Shown: piece after piece, positions 8,281 to 16,892 of the stretch | How the letters are laid out: each line of letters begins with the position of its first letter | Numbering within the stretch: the stretch's first letter is position 1 | From: Sulfuracidifex tepidarius | GTDB lineage: Archaea > Thermoproteota > Thermoprotei_A > Sulfolobales > Sulfolobaceae | Direction of reading: 5' to 3' | Assembly: GCF_008326425.1 (NCBI RefSeq) | Contig: NZ_AP018929.1 | Span: 2,184,875-2,248,874, forward strand | DNA: 64,000 bases | The notes under the pieces: model-generated | What the model was told of the DNA's origin: nothing | Database searches by the model: none | Seen by the model: the letters and a program-made list of their open reading frames with translations, nothing else | Position numbers and translations under genes: made by a program

Positions 8281-9327
8281 ATGATCGACATAAGCGTAAA
8301 GATTGAAGACGTGACCTTCAAGAACCCTTTCCTGGTCGGCTCAGGTCCGACCACGGGAAACCCCCAAAAGATAGTGTCTGCGTATAAAGCGGGCTGGGGA
8401 GGAGTCGTGACCAAGACCATCGGGGACTCCGTGGTGAGGAAGTCCGTGAGGCCCATGTACGGGGCCATGAAGAGGGGAGACCAACTCATAGCGTTCGAGA
8501 ACCTCGAGTTGATAACCGAGGAAACCTTGGAGACGTGGGAGAAGTTCCTGAAGGAAGTGAAGAGTGAGACAAAGTTCCCCGTGGTAGTCAGCATAATGGG
8601 AGGCCCTGACCACGGGGAGTGGATCAGGCTTGCAAGGTGGGCAGAGGACAGAGGAGCGGACGTGCTGGAGCTAAACTTCGGTTGCCCTCACGGAGAGCCG
8701 GAGAAGAAGACGGGAGCTTTTATAGGACAGCACCCCGATCTGGTTTTCTCCTACACCAAGGAAGTGACCTCGGCAGTGGGGATCCCGGTGTTGGTGAAGC
8801 TCACCCCTAACGTCACCGACATAACTGAGACCGCTTCAGAGGCCAGGAGGGGAGGTGCGGTAGGCGTGACCGCTATAAACACAGTGACGGGAGTGATCGG
8901 TGTGGACATTGAGAAGGAGCAACCCCTTCCCGAGATAAGCGGCATGTCGGGTTACGGGGGGATCTCGGGTCCTGCAGTGAAGCCTCTGGGTCTCGGAGCG
9001 GTGGGCAGGATAAACCAGTCTGTTAAGACATGGATAAGCGGTGTAGGAGGGATAACGGACTGGAAGGACGCCGTGGAGTACTTGATGATGGGGGCATCAA
9101 CAGTGCAGCTCGTTACGTACACCATGCTCAGGGGGTTCAACTTCTTGGGCTGGTGGAAGAGGGACCTCATGTCGTTCATGAACAGGAAGGGTTACTCCAC
9201 TATTGAGGAGATGGTCGGGAAAGCTTCAAGGAAGATGACCAACTACGAGACGTTAGAGTCTATAACGAAGAGGAGGACAGATATAGACTTTGAAATATCA
9301 CAGCTCAGGGGTGAGGTCTATGGTTAG
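8281..9327 (+). CDS. preA: PreA-like dihydropyrimidine dehydrogenase subunit
   Basis: A 348-residue FMN TIM-barrel protein of the dihydropyrimidine dehydrogenase/dihydroorotate dehydrogenase group, expected to reduce uracil or thymine. It tracks E. coli PreA through LNFGCPHG (Cys135), KLTPNVTDI, AINTVTGVIGVDIE, SGYGGISGPAVKP, SGVGGITDWKDA and a C-terminal TIEEMVGKA segment. Unlike PreA it ends there: the two-cluster ferredoxin tail is missing. The active-site cysteine of mammalian DPD (LACGQ) is Ile148 here (AFIGQ); PreA of E. coli, as I recall it, also lacks Cys at this point. The gene overlaps the nitrilase start by 8 bp. No PreT-type partner lies adjacent, so the electron donor is unknown. 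Confidence 0.87.
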   Translation: MIDISVKIEDVTFKNPFLVGSGPTTGNPQKIVSAYKAGWGGVVTKTIGDSVVRKSVRPMYGAMKRGDQLIAFENLELITEETLETWEKFLKEVKSETKFPVVVSIMGGPDHGEWIRLARWAEDRGADVLELNFGCPHGEPEKKTGAFIGQHPDLVFSYTKEVTSAVGIPVLVKLTPNVTDITETASEARRGGAVGVTAINTVTGVIGVDIEKEQPLPEISGMSGYGGISGPAVKPLGLGAVGRINQSVKTWISGVGGITDWKDAVEYLMMGASTVQLVTYTMLRGFNFLGWWKRDLMSFMNRKGYSTIEEMVGKASRKMTNYETLESITKRRTDIDFEISQLRGEVYG

Positions 9328-10156
9328 GGTAGGAATGGTACAGATGGGGAGTACTGAGTCCAAGGGTGCTAACGTCAAGAAGGCCTTGGACTACGCAAGG
9401 GACGCGGTGAAGGACGGTGCGGAGCTCTTGATCTTCAACGAACTATTCACAACCCAATACTTCGCCGCCGCTGAGGATCCTAAGTTCTTCGACCTCGCAG
9501 AGTACGAGGATGGGCCGACTGTGAGGGCTTTCATGGAGTTCTCGAAGCAATATGGGGTTGGAGTGGTAGTTACTTTCTTTGAAGAGGATAAGAACGTCAG
9601 GGGAGTATACTACGACACGTCAGCGTTCATAAAGGGAGGGGAATACCTAGGGAAATACAGGAAGATACACATACCTCAAGTGCCTGGATACTACGAGAAG
9701 TTCTACTTCAAACCCGGAATGGGATACCCAGTCTTCGACTTCGGAGACTACAAGGTAGGAGGAGTCATATGTTACGATAGACACTTCCCTGAGGGTGTGA
9801 GGGCCCTCACGTTGAAGGGCGCAGACATAGTCGTGATACCTACTACGACCAACTTCTATCCCGAGACGTGGGAGTTAGAGCTCAGAGGACACGGTGCGTT
9901 CAACACGGTCTTCGTGGTGGGAGTTAACAGGACCGAGGAGACGTTCCAGGGAAAGACAATACATTACTTCGGCAAGAGCTTGATAGCTGGCCCCTCAGGG
10001 GAGGTAGTGAAGGAGATGGGTGAGAGCGAGGGTTACGAAGTAGTCGAGATAGACGTGAACGGGATAAGGGAGAGGAGGAAGAAGGCTCCTTTCCTTCGCG
10101 ACAGAAGGCCTGAAGCTTACGGGGACATCTCTTCCATTTACATTGAGAGGGTATGA
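9320..10156 (+). CDS. Nitrilase-superfamily N-carbamoyl-beta-alanine amidase
   Basis: A 278-residue CN-hydrolase with the Glu-Lys-Cys triad: Glu41 in FNELF, Lys115 in KYRKIHIPQ and Cys151 in VICYDRHFPE. In this context it most likely acts as beta-ureidopropionase, cleaving N-carbamoyl-beta-alanine to beta-alanine, CO2 and ammonia, the third step after PreA and dihydropyrimidinase; N-carbamoylputrescine amidase is the alternative. The ATG at 9320 is chosen because it overlaps the preA stop and follows a GGGGTGAGG ribosome-binding site by about six bases; an ATG at 9290 lies deep within preA and has no such site. Translational coupling is likely. Confidence 0.9.
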   Translation: MVRVGMVQMGSTESKGANVKKALDYARDAVKDGAELLIFNELFTTQYFAAAEDPKFFDLAEYEDGPTVRAFMEFSKQYGVGVVVTFFEEDKNVRGVYYDTSAFIKGGEYLGKYRKIHIPQVPGYYEKFYFKPGMGYPVFDFGDYKVGGVICYDRHFPEGVRALTLKGADIVVIPTTTNFYPETWELELRGHGAFNTVFVVGVNRTEETFQGKTIHYFGKSLIAGPSGEVVKEMGESEGYEVVEIDVNGIRERRKKAPFLRDRRPEAYGDISSIYIERV

Positions 10157-10375
10157 AAGGAGGTACAGCATAAGAGAACTCTGTCTCACTCCGATTACGG
10201 CCTCCTTAATCGGCCTTTTAAGTAAACATTTAATTTGCAATTTAATGCAAGCTAGCAGACTTAACTCAAAAAGGGGTTGTGAAGTGTTCCAAACTAGAAG
10301 AAACGTTTTTTCCATCTTCTATCTCCATCATGTCCTGCCCATGTCAAGCCCATTCTATACTAGAAAGAGTATATA

Positions 10376-10445
10376 TTACTTTTACCCCCCCCCTTTCTTC
10401 TCTTTCTCCTCAATTTTTCAAGAGAAGTGTTCTTTTTTCCCATTT
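10376..10445 (+). terminator. Pyrimidine-rich 3' end of preA-nitrilase operon
   Basis: The 323-bp convergent gap after the nitrilase holds no gene; its right half is a dense T/C tract with ten consecutive C residues near 10387 and TTTCTTCTCTTTCTCC. It fits a U-rich termination region. Confidence 0.4.
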
Positions 10446-10479
10446 TAAACCCAAAAAGAGAGTTCAGGTTACTCACTCC

Positions 10480-11541
10480 TCACGCTAGGTGTATCCCCAG
10501 GAGAGAGGAGAGCAGGTTACCCAGGAGGTAAGTTGCCACTGCAGCTCCCAGACCCAGGACGCTCATCTCCAACGATTTCCTCCTCGGATTGACTGAGCTC
10601 ACTATACCTATCATATATCCTACCACTGCTATAGCTATGCCGGATATGAGGAAAGAGGACAGAACTCCCTCGAGTCCGCCCAGCCCTGCTATGTAAGGGG
10701 ACGAAGGGATTATCGCCCCGGTTATGTAAGACGCTGCAGTTACCAGAGCTCCCTTCACTGGTGACTTCCCTCCTTTAGGTGCTAGGAGGTCTTCAGCTCC
10801 GCCCACCAACTTACCTGACAGGGAGAGTGAGTCACTCTCGCCAATGCCTATGGAGCTGAGGAACTCCTGTACCCTCTTCCTGACCGACTCCGGGTCCACC
10901 TTCCTCTGGAGTGCTATTTTCTCCCTCTCCTTCCTGGAGATCTCCTCCTCAGACTCCGACGAGAGGAACGAACCTATTCCCATGGACATCATCCCAGACA
11001 CACCTATGACAAGCCCTCCCACAGCGACGTAGAGAGGGACCTTCACTGCCCCGGATAGGCCCGAGACTGCGGCCAAGACTTCCACAAGCCCGTCGCTTAT
11101 ACCGTAGATGAACTCGCTCACGTTCGATGTCACCTGGGACAAGATCTCCTCGTGGGCAGCCTCATCCACCGAGATGTCGCTCATCATGACCTTCTCCTCG
11201 GACGAGAGCTCGTCGGAATTGGAGAGCTCCACGTATTTCTTTACGTCGTTGTCCTCACTCCCTTCCCTGAGCTTTATCATGACGTTTACCCCCAGGACTC
11301 TGGAAGCGAGGGCCATCATCTTGACCTTAGCAACGGACAGGATGGAAGGGCTCTTTACCTCAACTCCCCTTATTTTGGCTATCTCCCTCCAGATAGACGC
11401 GTGTCTTTCCTCCATCTTGGACATTTTGGACAGGATGCTCCTCACCTTGGGGTCCTTAGTGTGTTTCGAAAGTTCAGCGTAAAGGATGCTGTCTAACACC
11501 TCGTCCTGATAGTTCTTCCTCACATCTACCTTTTCCTTCAA
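10480..11541 (-). CDS. Rubrerythrin-VIT1/CCC1 fusion, metal transporter
   Basis: A 353-residue fusion. Residues 1-140 form a rubrerythrin-like four-helix module with carboxylate/His motifs (YAELSKHT, MEERHASIWREI, DEAAHEEIL) able to bind iron. The remainder resembles VIT1/CCC1 transporters: FIYGISDGLVEVLAAVSGLSG, the GMMSMGIGSFLSSESE motif and several C-terminal spans. The family exports Fe2+ or Mn2+ to a compartment or out of the cell. Start is TTG at 11541. It stands alone between convergent and unrelated genes. A role in iron homeostasis or oxidative protection is inferred. Confidence 0.85.
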   Translation of the reverse strand: MKEKVDVRKNYQDEVLDSILYAELSKHTKDPKVRSILSKMSKMEERHASIWREIAKIRGVEVKSPSILSVAKVKMMALASRVLGVNVMIKLREGSEDNDVKKYVELSNSDELSSEEKVMMSDISVDEAAHEEILSQVTSNVSEFIYGISDGLVEVLAAVSGLSGAVKVPLYVAVGGLVIGVSGMMSMGIGSFLSSESEEEISRKEREKIALQRKVDPESVRKRVQEFLSSIGIGESDSLSLSGKLVGGAEDLLAPKGGKSPVKGALVTAASYITGAIIPSSPYIAGLGGLEGVLSSFLISGIAIAVVGYMIGIVSSVNPRRKSLEMSVLGLGAAVATYLLGNLLSSLLGIHLA

Positions 11542-11676
11542 CTCGCTTACCTTACTCTAAAATAGACTTGCTCTTATTTAATATTTACTCTAACTTATTT
11601 CACTCGACTTGGGACGTCAACGCAGGTTGGATTCATGTCATGTTACGCAAGTGAATTTACGTTATCTTAAAAGAGT

Positions 11677-12182
11677 TCAACTGCTAAGTATCCCTATTAT
11701 TCCTCTAACTAATATGATTTCTATCGTTAAAAAATATATTATTGATCTCTTTCTACCGTAAGTGTATTTCCCCATTATTTTCTTATTGTTTACTAATATT
11801 CCTGTAAATATTGCAGGAAGAGCTATAACAACTGGAGACAGAGATAGCAGGGTCAAGGCGAAATTAATCACGCTAGTGTAGTCGTTGCTCACCAAGGACA
11901 TCACAATTACGGCGGGGATCGACTCAAGAGAAACTTCACCGTGTTTTTGTATGTGTATCTGTCTAGTGCCTCTAATACTCCCCAAGCGCTGCTTAAAGAC
12001 ACCACTATGAGAGTCAAGAACCCTGCGCTTATTAGGAGAAACCCGAACACGAAATGAAATGTGCCCAATATGTCCATTAGTTGAACGGGGTCTGTGGGAT
12101 CTATGTCGTGAATAGTACTTCCGACTATCTCAGAAAACACTATGACCAACTCTGTGACTATTGCGCCCAACGAGATCTCCAA
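11677..12182 (-). pseudogene. Frameshifted small membrane protein
   Basis: Two overlapping minus-strand frames make one plausible membrane protein: SLGAIVTELVIVFSEIV through RYTYKNTVKFLL in one frame, continuing as SIPAVIVMSLVSNDYTS through RGIIGILSS in the next. The switch falls near 11925-11945. I count four to five spans; the family is not recognised. The N-terminus probably begins near 12182 (TTG), since frame further upstream runs into the IS-like sequence. A sequencing error cannot be excluded. Confidence 0.5.
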
Positions 12183-12246
12183 ATTAATCCATTTAATCTT
12201 CTTTGATAAATTAAGATTAATTTTTGAATATTTTATCCCGGAAGCT

Positions 12247-13190
12247 GCTTTGTGGGTCTCCCCAGAATTATACAAAAGTTTTTGAATGAATACGGTGGGT
12301 ATTACCCATGGAGAAGAGGAAGCACACCAAGACTGGAGCAAGTACGATGAGGACGTGGTGACGAGGTACTAGGTGACGTTTCCTTTTACGTCTTCGAACA
12401 GTGGTGGGAGTTGCTCCAGGAGAGGACGGGTACGCGAGGGAGAGCTACAAAGCACCCAGAGTTCACTGACTTCCTGGCTTTCTTACACCTCTTCTTACAA
12501 GGCCATATAGGGGGTGTTGAGCGCCCTCGCCGAAATGAACGTGATCCCCACGAGTTTGGACTACTTCACCATATGGGGGAGGGTGAGGGACATAGACGTG
12601 GACTTCCCCGAGGCGAGCGACGAGCTCGAGGTGGTAGCTGACGGTACGGTGGTGGGCACTACGACGGGGGGACAGTAGGTGGTAGTAAGGGGAAGGAGAG
12701 GAGGGAGACTCCCACTTCCTCAAGGTCATGGTGGAGGAGGACGAGTTCAAGGTGGTGAGCGCTGAGGTCACGACCAACTAGGTGGAATCAGCAGTGAACA
12801 CAGTGAAGGGACGAGGGGAGGGCAAGGAGGTGGACAAGTCCTACGGAGGTAAGGCGTACTACTCTGACAAGGTTTACGACCTCAGTGTGGACGTTGCAGT
12901 CCCACCCAAGAGGAACGCGTCCTCGGATCGCAGTAGCGGGGCCAAGCGTAAAGGAGTTGAGGAGTTCAAGAGGTTGGGTTACCGACGTTGGCGTGACGGG
13001 AAGGGTAAGTTACACGTGTTTGTCGAGTCCTTGTTCTCCGCCGTCAAGCTTTCGGTGAGGGCGTTAGGTCCACCGGTCTCCCCGGTCAGGTCCTGGACGC
13101 TAAGCTCAAGTCCCGGACTTACGCTTCCATGACTTTCATGGCCGGCCTGGTGGTGGGTCGAGCCAAGGGGGTCGAGGTCAAGCCTTAGCG
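12247..13190 (+). mobile_element. Decayed IS5-family (ISC1058-like) element
   Basis: Remains of a DDE transposase. Across several frames the pieces DEDVVTRY, WWELLQE, SYKAP, LAEMNV, DVDFPEASDELEVVADG, VVEEDEFKVVSAEVT, SYGGKAYYSDKVYD, RRWRDGKGK, VESLFSAVK and LAGLVVGRAKGVEVKP can be read in the right order, covering the first Asp (VADG), second Asp (GGKAY-SD) and the catalytic Glu (VESLFS). Stops and frameshifts interrupt it throughout. A second, truncated copy lies at 34024. Family assignment to IS5/ISC1058 is from memory of the archaeal transposase sequence. Confidence 0.75.
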
Positions 13191-13303
13191 CAGTGAAACT
13201 CCGAGAGGCCTATTGTTTTCTATGGAAACCTTTTTTTACTGTATCTTTCTGCTGAAATATATTAAGGAGACACACAAAGTAATCACGAGGAGACTCCACC
13301 TAA

Positions 13304-13395
13304 TCAGACATTAGGGGAGTACAGTATATCAGAGATACCCTCATATAATTTTGAGACACATGTCGAATAAGATGGCTGCATGAGGACACTCCACG
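13304..13395 (+). repeat. Copy of ~90-bp miniature palindromic repeat
   Basis: About 90 bp nearly identical to 34641-34731: both read CATTAGGGGAGTACAGTATA, then CTCATATAATTTT, and end GCATGAGRACACTCC. The outer parts are imperfect inverted repeats (GGGGAGT...ACACTCC), as in a MITE-like element. Confidence 0.6.
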
Positions 13396-13453
13396 AATAA
13401 GGGAGATTGCTAAAGCAGTGGCAAGACTATCGCCATAATGGTGACATTATATG

Positions 13454-13520
13454 CAAGGTTTATTACTGTCAAGGTTTATTACTGTCTACGTATAATAGAC
13501 ATAAATGTCTACAGTAATAA
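13454..13520 (+). promoter_or_regulatory. VapB promoter with repeated operator motif
   Basis: A 16-bp unit CAAGGTTTATTACTGT is tandemly duplicated (13454-13469, 13470-13485), and its inner part returns inverted as ACAGTAATAA at 13511-13520 just inside the gene. The second copy contains TTTATTA, 24-30 nt before the ATG at 13505, the spacing of a leaderless TATA box. RHH antitoxins commonly bind such repeats to repress their own promoter. Confidence 0.55.
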
Positions 13521-13729
13521 GTGTGAGGATAAAGAAGGAGGTTAAGGAGGAGCTTGAGAGATACGGGATAAATATAGATAAAGAGGTCAGGGAATTCCTT
13601 GAGGAGCTTTACTTGAAAGTAAAGGCCAAGGAATACGTTAACTCTTGGGCTAAGCTTTTAGAAAACGTAAAGCCTAGTGAAAAAGGGTTTTCAGAGACCT
13701 CGGTGAGAGAAGACCGTGAAAGCCATTGA
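13505..13729 (+). CDS. VapB-type RHH antitoxin
   Basis: A 74-residue protein starting MSTVISVRIKKEVKEELERY, the ribbon-helix-helix pattern of archaeal VapB antitoxins (short beta strand, then two amphipathic helices), followed by a charged toxin-wrapping tail. It would bind DNA as a dimer and neutralise the VapC encoded immediately downstream, whose GTG start overlaps its 3' end by 14 bp. The repeated motif at the promoter suggests autoregulation. The frame is intact although the toxin frame is broken. Confidence 0.8.
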   Translation: MSTVISVRIKKEVKEELERYGINIDKEVREFLEELYLKVKAKEYVNSWAKLLENVKPSEKGFSETSVREDRESH

Positions 13730-14115
13730 CTCTTCCACTCTTGTTAAGCTCTTCTCTAAGGAGGAGGGCTGGGAAAAAGTAGGAGAAGTAATAAGAGAAG
13801 GTGCAGTAACTCTTGACCTAAACAATTAAGGAAGTCGCAAACGCGTTATGGAAAAAAGTCTTAAGAGGAGAAATGAGCGAAGATGTTTCGGTTAAGATAC
13901 TTTCAGATTTAGTTAAAGGTGAAGCAATTAAAATTATAAGTCAAGAGGAATACCTCATAGATGCGTTCAGAATAGCAATCGAGGAAAAGATAACGGTGTA
14001 TGACGCACTATTTATTTCCTTGGCTAAGACTAAGGGGATAGAACTAGTTACGTGTGATAGGAAACAGTACGAAGCGGCAGTAAAGGAGGGATTGAATGCC
14101 AGCCTTCTAGTATAA
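13716..14115 (+). pseudogene. VapC PIN-domain toxin, frameshifted
   Basis: Starts GTG at 13716 with KAIDSSTLVKLFSKEEGWE and meets a stop at 13827. Skipping one base near 13821 restores LTIKEVANALWKKVLRGEMSED and on through VYDALFISLAK and ELVTCDRKQY to 14115. All PIN acidic residues are present across the two frames (Asp in AIDSS, Glu in IKEVAN, Asp in VYDAL and CDRKQ). The result would be a normal 132-residue RNase toxin. An extra A in CCTAAACAATT is the simplest lesion. Confidence 0.8.
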
Positions 14116-14267
14116 CCTTGTATTCATACGTGCTTTATGGATTTCTTTAATATGTTTAAACAGAATGATGAATCATGTAAACTCCCTTCTACACGATTTT
14201 TTACTTAACCTGATATTTTAGTAACCCTTGAAATAAGTTTACACTCACACCTCAGCGTCCACATGTT

Positions 14268-14335
14268 TACAAAGTTTGGGGTTAAGGGGGCGGAAAGCCT
14301 CTGTGAGGCGGGGATGGATAGCCCCCTTTGTTTAA
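14268..14335 (+). mobile_element. IS200/605-like end with hairpins
   Basis: GC-rich, hairpin-forming segment: AAGCCTCTGTGAGGC folds on itself and GGGGGC...GCCCCC encloses a GGGATGGATAG loop. Such structured ends resemble the tnpB-side (omega-RNA) ends of IS200/605 elements in Sulfolobales. No tnpA or tnpB frame is present, so the call rests on appearance only. Confidence 0.35.
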
Positions 14336-14429
14336 ATAATCCTTTTTTTAAATTTCTTTTAGTAATGCTAATGACGCTCCTCCCCAGCTCGATCGAGGGC
14401 TTAATGGAACTGTGGGAGGATCAATCATC

Positions 14430-14605
14430 ATCTTCTCTCTCTTAAGGGACTAGAGCTCGGCAATGAAAGTCCCCTCTTTTCAAGTGGGGGGGCTCTCTGG
14501 CTACCCCGACTGCCCACCAAATGAGAGATGTAATCCCGAATAGATGGTGGGAACGATGAGCCACTCTGGAAGGGAACCCTCGCCGTGGCGGGGAGGAAGT
14601 CAGTT
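14430..14605 (+). mobile_element. Second IS200/605-like end
   Basis: Ends in CCTCGCCGTGGCGGGGAGGAAGTCAG; its last part, GTGGCGGGGAGGAAGTCAG, recurs exactly at about 44802-44820. A GTCCCCTC...GTGGGGGGGC inverted pair lies upstream. It may be the 3' remnant of a TnpB gene with its guide-RNA scaffold, but no protein frame is readable. Confidence 0.4.
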
Positions 14606-14698
14606 AGAAACTGCACCGTCACTGGCAAAACTGGTGAAAAAACTTGGACATATCTGTGAGTGTTTCATGACAAATTAGAGAATTTTCCGGCCCAGTTA

Positions 14699-14765
14699 GA
14701 CGATTCAAGTCTCCATTGCAGATTGGAATATCCTCTTAGGTTTAGTGGAATTCAGTGAAGAAAAA
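14699..14765 (-). repeat. Solo end of the IS256-type element
   Basis: About 67 bp matching, in inverted orientation, the right end of the element at 36241-37451: CGATTCAAGTCTCCATTGCA, then GATTGGAATATCCTCTTAGG, then a divergent tail. No transposase accompanies it. Confidence 0.6.
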
Positions 14766-14785
14766 TGACTTTATACCTCTCTACG

Positions 14786-14985
14786 CCTTAAAAGAGACGA
14801 TTTGCATTTCAGACCTACACGGACTTCGAGACATTAACGTGAGACATGGAGAGATACCTACGTTCCATGTCCGAGAGAGCCAGACACCTAACGTATAGCA
14901 AGGGGAGGCGTGGTGAGCCTTAGACGTCAATACTGAACGAGGTTTCCCTGCCTTTTAAAGCCTGATGTAGTATAACTTATTGGAA
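14786..14985 (+). repeat. Diverged ~200-bp repeat, copy 1
   Basis: Matches 61746-61945 in the same orientation with many substitutions. Shared blocks include CCTTAAAAGA, ATTTCAG-CCTACAC, GAGACATTAACGTGA, CCTAACGT, GACGTCAATACTGAACGA (GACATCAATACTGAATGA in the other copy) and AAGCCTGA. No coding frame is shared, so it may be an IS end or an unknown non-coding element. Confidence 0.55.
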
Positions 14986-14997
14986 ACACTAGCGATA

Positions 14998-16806
14998 TCA
15001 TTTCAGCATCATGTAGGTTTTCAGGTACTCGGCGTGAGACCAGAGGAGGGGTATCACCGACAGTGGTGAGCCGTCAAAGGGGTTCAACTGCTCCGGTAGG
15101 AGTCCGGAAAACGCGTGCTTCCTAGCCCAGTTCAGGAGCTGAAGTGCCTTCTCCCTGTCTTTCTTAGCGTAATATTGAGCCAACCACATCGTGGTTATTA
15201 TCCAAGGGTTACCTGGGACGTCCTTGTACTCCCCTATCCTCTGATAGAAGTCGTTCTCGTACCTAGCCAGTCCACCTACGTTCTTCACCCAGAGCTTTTC
15301 CTCTACCACCCTCACGGTTGATTCCACGATGGGGTCGTTCACGTCGAATACCCCGAACGTTACGACTCCCAAGACGCTTGACTCCACTGTTTTGTCCACG
15401 TTTGTGATCTTTCCGTCATCTACGTTGACGTACTTGAAGAAGACCCCTCTCTCCTGGTCGTAGAGGAACCTCCTCATTGCTTCCTTGAGCTGGTTCGCCG
15501 TTTCTTTCCACTTGTCCATATTCTCCCAGTCCCCGACCACCTCAGCGAACTTAGAGGCTGAGGTCAGACCCGCTACCACTGAGGCTACGGTGTAAGTGTG
15601 CACTCCCAGCTTCTCCTCCCACAAGTCGAAGGTCTCCAGAGGTAATCCGGTCTTCTCGTCCCTGAAGTTCACCATGAAGTTGGCCGCGTCCCTGACCACG
15701 TGGTATACCTTCTTCAGCAAGTCGTAGTCTCTGCTCCTCTCAAAGTAGTTCCAGAACGCCCAGATGGAAGTCCCGGTCTCGTCCTCCTGTATGTTGAAGG
15801 AATTCTTGCTCCTCACGGTCCAAGGGTGCCACGTGCTCCCCCACGTTCCGTCAGGGTTGTACTTCTGAAAGAGGTAGCCCTTCTCGAAGAGCTTAGTGAA
15901 GAGGAGATCGTAGAACTTCCTCGTGAAGGACGTGAACCCTGCCATGTCAAGAACGTTTGCTGTAAGGGATGCGTCTCTAGGCCAGATGTAAGCGTAAGTG
16001 TCTAGGTTGAACTTCAGTATGTCAGTATCAAGGGATGCCGGGATCTCCCCCTTGTCTCCCACGTGTCCCAAGGAGATAGCTAAGCTCGTCCTAGCAAGCT
16101 CGTCTTCAAGAGGTGAGGTGATTGACTTCCAGTACCTATCGTTCTTCTCGTAGTTGAACTGGGCGTTCTCCTTCAGCTCCTTGAATGTCCTGGTCACCTC
16201 ATCGTAGCTCTCGCCCGCAATTATGAAGTAGTAGAAAGAAGGCGAAGCTATGGACACCGCAGACGCTACTGACCCCTGTGCGATGCTGTTCTTTGAGAGG
16301 GTACCGTCCTCGCAGTCCTTCAGGACCTCTTCCTTATCCCTCCTCCCCATGGTGTACTCATATAGAGGTGCAGTAGACCCCATCAAGAACCACGTCTTCC
16401 CCTTGTAATGTATCACAGCGTCTAACCCGGGGTCGTAAAACGCTGTATCGCCTATCTCATTACCGTTCAACTTGAAGTCGTTGTAAAATATGAACCTGAC
16501 CAGCCCCTCGCCCTTAGTCTCAACCTTCCTCACGATAGCGAGTTGAGAGAAGACTGCTACGTCAGACATGGAGAACTCTATCCCGTCCCATGTCGACTTA
16601 GCGTCCACTATCAAATTCCTCATCTTCACGTCTACCTTGAGGTTCTCCAACCAAGTGAACTTACCGTCGTGCCATACGCCTACCTTGAAGAACCCTCCAA
16701 CGGCATGGTTATACTCTCCCAGATAAGGGTAGTAGAGTTCCCTGATGTAAAAGTTCTTATCGTAAAGGGAAGCTATTTCCCCGTTTGAAGTGAAACCTAG
16801 TCTCAT
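14998..16806 (-). CDS. GH15 glucoamylase / trehalase
   Basis: A 602-residue two-part protein: an N-terminal beta-sandwich (to about residue 240, beginning MRLGFTSNGEIASLYDKNFY) followed by an (alpha/alpha)6 barrel with YIWPRDASLTANVLD, the acid region ETGTSIWAFWNYFERS, LPLETFDLWEEKLGVHTYT and PWIITTMWLAQYYA. These are GH15 hallmarks. The group in Sulfolobales includes glucoamylases and acid-stable trehalases, and the sequence alone does not separate them. A TTTAAATATG box about 25 nt before the ATG supports a leaderless transcript. Its role appears independent of the amide-degrading neighbours. Confidence 0.9.
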   Translation of the reverse strand: MRLGFTSNGEIASLYDKNFYIRELYYPYLGEYNHAVGGFFKVGVWHDGKFTWLENLKVDVKMRNLIVDAKSTWDGIEFSMSDVAVFSQLAIVRKVETKGEGLVRFIFYNDFKLNGNEIGDTAFYDPGLDAVIHYKGKTWFLMGSTAPLYEYTMGRRDKEEVLKDCEDGTLSKNSIAQGSVASAVSIASPSFYYFIIAGESYDEVTRTFKELKENAQFNYEKNDRYWKSITSPLEDELARTSLAISLGHVGDKGEIPASLDTDILKFNLDTYAYIWPRDASLTANVLDMAGFTSFTRKFYDLLFTKLFEKGYLFQKYNPDGTWGSTWHPWTVRSKNSFNIQEDETGTSIWAFWNYFERSRDYDLLKKVYHVVRDAANFMVNFRDEKTGLPLETFDLWEEKLGVHTYTVASVVAGLTSASKFAEVVGDWENMDKWKETANQLKEAMRRFLYDQERGVFFKYVNVDDGKITNVDKTVESSVLGVVTFGVFDVNDPIVESTVRVVEEKLWVKNVGGLARYENDFYQRIGEYKDVPGNPWIITTMWLAQYYAKKDREKALQLLNWARKHAFSGLLPEQLNPFDGSPLSVIPLLWSHAEYLKTYMMLK

Positions 16807-16892
16807 ATATATAAATGACGTTAATCATATTTAAAGATTGAAAATAAGACGGCAATCACGTCATGTGTAGACGAAGCCATGAGAACGCTGGC

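Larger units (their letters stand above)
14116..14997. other. IS-end and repeat graveyard
   Basis: An 880-bp stretch with no intact gene. It holds two IS200/605-end-like hairpin segments, a solo IS256-type end and a diverged 200-bp repeat, all listed separately. The remaining sequence, including AT-rich 14116-14225, shows nothing recognisable. Confidence 0.5.
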
